A DNA stretch of 18,580 nt from the NCBI GenBank assembly GCA_964429695.1, contig CAYSCS010000089.1:1-18580 (forward strand), given 5' to 3'. Position 1 is the stretch's first letter, and the number at the start of each line of letters is the position of its first letter. This DNA is from CAYSCS01 sp964429695 (lineage in GTDB: Bacteria; Acidobacteriota; Aminicenantia; Aminicenantales; Aminicenantaceae). Of this stretch, positions 14,057 through 18,580 are shown one piece after another. A program made the position numbers and the translations under genes. The notes under the pieces are model-generated. The model was not told where the DNA came from and ran no database searches. It worked only from the letters and a program-made list of their open reading frames with translations.

Positions 14057-15469
14057 ATGATAAGCAAAAGCTCAAAAGAGGGAAGAAAGCTCAAGTTATT
14101 CGAAATTACCCTCTTCAATGTCTGCTGTATCCTGAGCCTAGATACTATCGGCGCCGGAGCGAGCATGGGTGTTCAGGGAATGAGCTGGAGGATTCTGGGA
14201 ATTCTCTTCTTTCTCATACCCTATGGATTGATCTCTGCCGAACTCGGCTCAACCTGGCCGAGGACCGGTGGGATATATATCTGGACCAAACTTGCTTTTG
14301 GAGACTTCTGGGCAACTATGGTCTCATGGCTTTACTGGATAAATGTCGTCTACTGGATTCCATCCATATTTGTAACTTTCGCCGCCATCTTCACCTCAGC
14401 CTTTTTCCCTGAACTTTCAGAAACCATAACACCCTACCTTCAGGCATCGCTGGGAACTTTACTCATCTGGCTCATTGTTTTCCTAGGAATAAGAAACATC
14501 ACCTTAAGCGACTTTGTGACCAGCATCGGAGCAATCATAAAAGCTGTGCTCTTTTCGGTTCTCGGGTTTCTGGGAATCATCTATGGGTTGAAACATAAAC
14601 TTGCAAACAGCTTCTCCCTCCCAAAGTGGATGATAACCTGGGATGCAACCATAGCCTTTGCCCCTTTAATCGTCTACAATTTCGCTGGTTTTGAAGTGGT
14701 GAGCAGTTTCTCTGATAAGCTTAGAGAACCTCGAAAAGATATTCCCAGGGCAGTAATGATTGCAGGGCTGCTCATCTCCTTTCTTTATGTTTTCTCTGCC
14801 TTTGGAGTGCTTGCCGTTTTCAGGGTGGAAGAAATAAACATCGTCACTAGCGTCAGTGACTCTTTTAAAATTCTCGTCCTTAAGACACTTGGAGATGGGT
14901 TTTACTGGCTCTTCTTTGTGCTGATCATCTTTTTTCTTTTAGCCCTTTTTGCCTTCGTCTTTGGCTGGGCTTTCGGCTCAAACTATGTAATTTCTGAGAC
15001 TGGCCTGGATAAAAAACTCAAACTCCTCGGGCACCGTCATCCCCGCTATGAATCCCCTGACCATGCATTTTACCTTACAGGAGTGATAGGAACTGCCTTG
15101 CTTCTTGGAAACTTCATAGGCATGAGAAACATCCAGCAGATTTTCTGGACAATCTTCGCTCTCTCCTCGATACTTCTTCTCCTCCCTTATCTCTTCATGT
15201 TTCCCGCAGGAGTTAAACTGAGGAGAATCTTCCCTGAAATCCCCCGTCCTTACCGTATTCCTGGAGGGAAGCTTGGCCTCTGGCTCTCTGCAATTCTTGG
15301 AGAGTTGCTCCTGTTTCTAGCTTGCATCTTCTTTTTCATTCCTCCAAAAAATACTGAAAATGTGCTCAGATATGAACTTTCTCTTGTGCTTGGTATTTTC
15401 CTGACCCTCGTCCTGGGGGTAGTAATCCATCTCAAAAGTAAAAAAAGAATCTCTCAGAAAATTACTTAA
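14057..15469 (+). CDS. APC-superfamily amino acid/amine transporter
   Basis: Polytopic transporter of 470 residues with about 12 hydrophobic segments. The first segment carries FNVCCILSLDTIGAGASMG, the position of the unwound TM1 substrate loop. GLISAELGSTWPRTGGIYIW in TM2-TM3 is the hallmark of the APC glutamate/GABA-antiporter-like group, and FAPLIVYNFAGFEVVSSFSD marks TM6. PRPYRIPGG after the tenth segment is also typical. Cargo cannot be read from sequence; arginine, ornithine, putrescine or GABA exchange would fit the surroundings. It is divergent from the aldehyde oxidoreductase operon, with a 173-base shared promoter region, and convergent with the aminotransferase gene, overlapping it by 8 bases. 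The ATG at 14057 has only a weak ribosome site. Confidence 0.9.
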   Translation: MISKSSKEGRKLKLFEITLFNVCCILSLDTIGAGASMGVQGMSWRILGILFFLIPYGLISAELGSTWPRTGGIYIWTKLAFGDFWATMVSWLYWINVVYWIPSIFVTFAAIFTSAFFPELSETITPYLQASLGTLLIWLIVFLGIRNITLSDFVTSIGAIIKAVLFSVLGFLGIIYGLKHKLANSFSLPKWMITWDATIAFAPLIVYNFAGFEVVSSFSDKLREPRKDIPRAVMIAGLLISFLYVFSAFGVLAVFRVEEINIVTSVSDSFKILVLKTLGDGFYWLFFVLIIFFLLALFAFVFGWAFGSNYVISETGLDKKLKLLGHRHPRYESPDHAFYLTGVIGTALLLGNFIGMRNIQQIFWTIFALSSILLLLPYLFMFPAGVKLRRIFPEIPRPYRIPGGKLGLWLSAILGELLLFLACIFFFIPPKNTENVLRYELSLVLGIFLTLVLGVVIHLKSKKRISQKIT

Positions 15470-16847
15470 AATATTCTGGCTTTTCCATCTTTAGAATCAT
15501 ATCGAGATCTTTTTCTATGCTCCTGAAGACTTTTTCCATGAGTTCGAGGGCATAATCAATTTCCTTTCTGGTGATGATAAGAGGTGGCTCGATGCGGATT
15601 GTCTTGGCTCTGAGAAGAGTACCTGCGACAAGAATTCCTTCATCGAAAAGCCTTTTCGCCACTTCGAACCCTACCCTGTCAGAGATGAATTCAATGGCGA
15701 GAAGCAAGCCCAATCCTCTGGCTTCGAGACAAAAGCGATTGAATCTTTGAACAAGTATCTTCAAATTCTCCAAGAAATACTTACCCTGTTCACTGGCTTT
15801 TGCAGGAAGGTCCTCTTCCAGGGTGACTTTGATGGCGGCGATTGCAGCAGCACAGGCAAGACTGTTTCCTCCGAAGGTTGAGGTATGGAGAAAGGGATTG
15901 GGAATCATTTTCTGCCAGATTTCTTTCGTAGAAACAAAGGCTCCAATGGGCATTACCCCTCCCCCGAAAGATTTGCCCAGACACATGATGTCTGGCGCCA
16001 CTCCATAATGTTCGCAGCCGAAAAGTTTCCCAGTTCTTCCCATACCAGTCTGAACCTCGTCTATAATCAAGAGGGTCTCATGCTCATCACATAGGCGCCG
16101 TACTTTGGGGAAATAATCAGGAGGAGGGAGGTTGACCCCACCCTCTGCCTGCACAGGCTCAAGAATTATAGCAGACACACGGTCTCCTGTAAGCTCGCCA
16201 CTCTTCACTACAGCCTCCACAGCCTCATAATCTCCGTAGGGAAGATGGATAAAACCCGGAAGAAGAGGCATGAAAGGCTCTCTGAAATCAGCCCTCGAGG
16301 TTGCCGAAAGGGCTCCGAGAGTTTTTCCGTGGAATCCTCTTGTTGCGGCGATAAAAACTTTCCTCTGAGTGTGAAGCTTGGCAAGCTTTATCGCCCCTTC
16401 AACAGCCTCTGAACCTGAGTTACAGAAAAAAGAATACTGGAGATTCCCTGGAGTTATCATCGCCACCAATTTGGCGAGCATTGGTCTTAAGGGATCGAGG
16501 ATTTCAAGGGAATGAAGCGCCTGTTTTTTCAACTGATTCAAGACCGCTTCAAGCACCACAGGATGGCGGTGTCCGGTGTTGTACATTCCAAATCCACCTA
16601 AACAATCAAGATAAATTTTCCCGTGAATATCTTCAAAGGTTGTCCTCGAATCTCGCCATTCAAGCGCAGTGTAATCAGTGGATACTCCTTTTCTGTATTC
16701 GAGAAAACCGGGGTTGATATGCTCCCTGAATCCCTGCAATGTCTCTTCTATCGCCCATTTTTTTTCTTCCTCGCTGAGTCTCTCTTTGGAGATAAAACCA
16801 AGAATCCTAGCTGCTTCCTCAATTATATTCTCTTTTTCTGATTTCAT
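15462..16847 (-). CDS. patA: PatA-like putrescine aminotransferase (class III, PLP)
   Basis: Class III aminotransferase very like E. coli putrescine aminotransferase YgjG/PatA over its whole length, including hallmark stretches HINPGFLEYRKGVS, DCLGGFGMYNTGHRHPVV, LHSLEILDPLRPMLAKL and VAGTLLRAKTIRIEPPL. That enzyme moves an amino group from putrescine to 2-oxoglutarate, giving 4-aminobutanal. PLP residues: SGSEAVE (144-150), Asp263 in IIDEVQTGMGRTG, Lys292 in GKSFGGGVMPIG, Thr324 in STFGGNSL. I chose the ATG at 16847 (461 residues) over one at 16889 because AGGAGAAAGGAGA precedes it directly, and it avoids overlap with the upstream gene. The acetyltransferase gene ends 22 bases upstream. An ornithine or other diamine substrate cannot be excluded. 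Confidence 0.88.
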   Translation of the reverse strand: MKSEKENIIEEAARILGFISKERLSEEEKKWAIEETLQGFREHINPGFLEYRKGVSTDYTALEWRDSRTTFEDIHGKIYLDCLGGFGMYNTGHRHPVVLEAVLNQLKKQALHSLEILDPLRPMLAKLVAMITPGNLQYSFFCNSGSEAVEGAIKLAKLHTQRKVFIAATRGFHGKTLGALSATSRADFREPFMPLLPGFIHLPYGDYEAVEAVVKSGELTGDRVSAIILEPVQAEGGVNLPPPDYFPKVRRLCDEHETLLIIDEVQTGMGRTGKLFGCEHYGVAPDIMCLGKSFGGGVMPIGAFVSTKEIWQKMIPNPFLHTSTFGGNSLACAAAIAAIKVTLEEDLPAKASEQGKYFLENLKILVQRFNRFCLEARGLGLLLAIEFISDRVGFEVAKRLFDEGILVAGTLLRAKTIRIEPPLIITRKEIDYALELMEKVFRSIEKDLDMILKMEKPEYFK

Positions 16848-16860
16848 TCTCCTTTCTCCT
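16848..16860 (-). promoter_or_regulatory. Double ribosome binding site of the aminotransferase
   Basis: AGGAGAAAGGAGA ends directly at the ATG at 16847; its first AGGAGA has 7-base spacing. It supports the internal start over the longer frame from 16889. Confidence 0.7.
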
Positions 16861-16869
16861 TTGAACCCC

Positions 16870-17838
16870 TCAAGTCTTTTTGAGGACATAGAAGTTTCTC
16901 TTCCTTCTTTCTTCCTCCTTACTTTGGAAATCTACTATTCTGTAACCTCTCTGAAAAAGACTTTTAAAGGCTTCTCTCGTTTTCATCCGCCACTCAAGGG
17001 GAATATTCCTTACCTTTACCTCTTCCACATCAGTTTCCCAGAGCATCTCATAAAAATCCCAGGGAATTTCAAAAATGAGGTAATCTTCAGCTAAGCTTAG
17101 GTTTATCTCCTCAATAATCTCGAGACGAAGGGTCCCACTTCTTCCTGAAACTTCAACCATCGTGGTGCGAGTCATAAGATGCAAAGGAGTCAAGAGAAGC
17201 GCTAAATCATATTCTTCTCTTAGGAGCTTCTTCTTTAGGTCCCAGATTACGGCAAATCTATCGCAAGGAATATCTACGCGATTTAAAAAACCCCCAAACT
17301 CTCCCGTATAGCCCTCTCTGTATTCCACAACCTCCATCCCGAAGTGATGGATATTTCTTAAGGCATTTACGCCAGAGAGGGGGTCATAGGTGCAGGTAAT
17401 TACTGAAATCCCCAAGACATCCAGAACCAAATCTCTCTGGAATTCTTTGATCAAAATTCCAAGACCATATTCACGGAATTCTTTCCTTACTCCTGTATAT
17501 TGAGAATAGAAGAGAAGGTTATCAGGGGAACGGAAAGCGATTTCTTTTTCGCGAACTCCTACATAACCATAAGAAAACCCAACTAGATGTTCCTCGTCCT
17601 CAATGAATTTGCCCTCTTCCTCCACAAAAACTCCGATGAGGAGACTCCCCCCTTCATGGAAGAAATTCTCACATTTTAGATTGCGAGAACCAGCTAGAGA
17701 GTCTTTCGGGTCACCCCAGATATCGTTACGAATTTTTTCATACTTGAGATAATCTCTAGTGTTCGCTGAGGTTTCAACCTTAAACAGGAAATTTTTCCCT
17801 TTTACCTGTTTAACCTCCTTGAGACTTCTCATCCTCAT
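16870..17838 (-). CDS. GNAT-fold acyltransferase, COG3375-like
   Basis: Predicted acetyltransferase of the COG3375 type, 322 residues. The acyl-CoA binding region is YTGVRKEFREYGLGILIKEF (114-133), with the RxxGxG-like loop REYGLG. It is followed by TYDPLSGVNALRNIHHFGME (150-169) and GGFLNRVDIPCDRFAVIWDL (182-201), both characteristic of this group. The last third (from about 205) is a separate domain of mixed hydrophobic and charged sequence. A gene 22 bases downstream encodes the PatA-like aminotransferase, so an amine or amino acid acceptor is plausible but unproven. The start at 17838 has no good ribosome site and an ATG at 17832 is equally possible; an AAGGAGG at 17814-17820 lies within the gene without a usable start after it. 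Confidence 0.82.
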   Translation of the reverse strand: MRMRSLKEVKQVKGKNFLFKVETSANTRDYLKYEKIRNDIWGDPKDSLAGSRNLKCENFFHEGGSLLIGVFVEEEGKFIEDEEHLVGFSYGYVGVREKEIAFRSPDNLLFYSQYTGVRKEFREYGLGILIKEFQRDLVLDVLGISVITCTYDPLSGVNALRNIHHFGMEVVEYREGYTGEFGGFLNRVDIPCDRFAVIWDLKKKLLREEYDLALLLTPLHLMTRTTMVEVSGRSGTLRLEIIEEINLSLAEDYLIFEIPWDFYEMLWETDVEEVKVRNIPLEWRMKTREAFKSLFQRGYRIVDFQSKEEERRKRNFYVLKKT

Positions 17839-17866
17839 TGAAAGGGATTTGATTTATAAGAGATTG

Positions 17867-17896
17867 ATTTTATCTAAATGTTTCCTTTAATTGCAA
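17867..17896 (-). promoter_or_regulatory. Promoter of the acetyltransferase-aminotransferase operon
   Basis: TTGCAA (17891-17896), an 18-base spacer and TAAAAT (17867-17872) on the minus strand. Transcription would begin about 20 bases before the start codon. The downstream TTATAAAT is an alternative -10. Confidence 0.45.
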
Positions 17897-18190
17897 GGCA
17901 AAGTTAGATTAGAAGCTTTTTTATAATATATCTCATGCTTAAAGGAAAAAATAGTGCCTGAATTAGTTATATTTTCAGGTCAGGCTAAAAAAAGGAGAAA
18001 TATTGAAGTAATTTTAAAATTTATTTAATTCAATCTAAAGTGGTACTGTCAGCTATTTTGTGTTGAGGTCTCTGAAAAAGGAGGCAATTTTTGGGGATTT
18101 TCCCAGATTTTTCCAAAACACAAAACTTATCACCTTTGGGATTATTCTTTCCTATTTCTTTCTTCTATTTATCCCTGGTCCGCAAACCCG
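17897..18190. other. AT-rich intergenic stretch
   Basis: No gene is convincing. It contains CCTGAA (17957-17962) facing TTCAGG (17974-17979), a small hairpin next to a direct TCAGG repeat and followed by an A-tract. A frame at 18091-18291 on the plus strand looks like chance, because fragments of transposase-like sequence are read on the other strand there. Confidence 0.4.
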
Positions 18191-18197
18191 ATGCATT

Positions 18198-18290
18198 TTA
18201 TGCTCTCCTCACCCTGGGAACGAACTCTTTTCGCTCTAAAAGTCGGATCATTCTCTTTATGTTCATCACTAAAAACGTCATCAAAACCTA
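18198..18290 (-). pseudogene. Possible transposase C-terminal remnant
   Basis: The minus strand reads FLVMNIKRMIRLLERKEFVP and then RVRRA before a stop. An MNxKRxxRLL run is common at the C terminus of DDE transposases. It is short and isolated, so this is a weak call, supported mainly by the second transposon piece next to it. Confidence 0.25.
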
Positions 18291-18391
18291 AACCTTTACT
18301 TCCCTTTTACCCCGATATAGTGCTCCATCATCTTGCCCCAACTTAATGCTTCCCCCTCTTCTCATCATCATCCTGGATTTTATGCTTATAG

Positions 18392-18580
18392 CTATAACTC
18401 CCCCAAACCCTCATTCGATCCCGACTCTTCCAAACACACTATCCCTTCCTTCACTCGCTCCACATCTCCAGGCGGGAGATAAATAGCATGACTCTTCCCC
18501 TCCTGTTTCCATGTCAAATACCAGGAGGCTTTGCTCCTCCTCTAATGAAGCCTCCGCTGATAAACCTTGCTTAAACTCCC
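18392..18580 (-). pseudogene. Transposon-associated DUF6788-like fragment, decayed, cut by window end
   Basis: The minus strand encodes ASWYLTWKQEGKSHAIYLPP then GDVERVKEGI, which matches the (Y)WYLxWxxxGKxxxxYLP core of the small DUF6788-like proteins that accompany some insertion sequences. Upstream, GSLSKVYQRRLH resembles the start of such a protein, but the cysteine-rich CGKPxCxC part is lost and an in-frame stop intervenes. The piece runs on towards the window edge. Confidence 0.5.

Noticed and set aside
17814..17820. Perfect AAGGAGG inside the acetyltransferase gene
   Set aside because: No in-frame ATG, GTG or TTG follows at a usable distance, so it does not define a start.
18091..18291. 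66-codon open frame on the plus strand
   Set aside because: Low-complexity hydrophobic/serine content, no ribosome site, and transposase-like fragments are read on the opposite strand.
1..18580. CRISPR arrays, tRNA or rRNA genes
   Set aside because: I found no regularly spaced repeats, no cloverleaf with a T-loop consensus, and no rRNA-like conserved segments on reading the sequence; this was by eye, not by a covariance search.

Overview
This window looks like a chromosomal segment of an uncultured, probably anaerobic bacterium. Supporting signs are bacterial-type promoters, strong Shine-Dalgarno sites, Tat and lipoprotein signals, a tungsten/ferredoxin-type aldehyde oxidoreductase and a rubrerythrin-like protein. 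The AT-leaning composition and the mix of families (Tat-exported class V aminotransferase, Tat-exported DUF362, a possible DUF6599-like secreted protein) remind me of Candidatus Aminicenantes or a related lineage. That is an impression, not a demonstrated placement. I saw no rRNA, tRNA or CRISPR.

Layout. 1-608: decayed minus-strand sequence, including the N-terminal piece of an integrase-type transposase. 897-1514 (+): archaemetzincin. 1595-2935 (-): Tat-exported class V aminotransferase. 3062-9355 (-): a long run of same-strand genes, read from 9355 downward: rubrerythrin/ferritin-like protein, lipoprotein dipeptidase (M19), secreted transglutaminase-like protein, Nudix hydrolase, a previously uncalled 54-residue gene, Tat-exported DUF362 protein, secreted DUF6599-like protein, then a terminator. 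9456-10100 (-): an IS4-type transposase remnant of different base composition. 10116-13883 (-): aldehyde:ferredoxin oxidoreductase, an ornithine-carbamoyltransferase-like enzyme and a guanidino-group hydrolase, packed as an operon. 14057-15469 (+): APC amino acid/amine transporter, divergent from that operon. 15462-17838 (-): a PatA-like putrescine aminotransferase preceded by a COG3375-type acetyltransferase. 17839-18580: mostly non-coding, with decayed transposon pieces.

How the genes may work together. The most interesting block is 10116-17838. Transporter, guanidino hydrolase, carbamoyltransferase, PLP amine aminotransferase and a ferredoxin-reducing aldehyde oxidase would form a coherent anaerobic route: take up arginine, agmatine or a related amine, release the guanidino nitrogen, transaminate the amine to a (semi)aldehyde, and oxidise that aldehyde with ferredoxin instead of NAD(P). 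The carbamoyltransferase departs from the ornithine enzymes at substrate-pocket positions, so its substrate may not be ornithine. No carbamate kinase is present in the window. The 3062-9355 block, together with the archaemetzincin and the Tat aminotransferase, suggests a cell that processes peptides and amino compounds at or outside its membrane, which would fit amino-acid fermentation. The functional links are inference from gene order and motifs.
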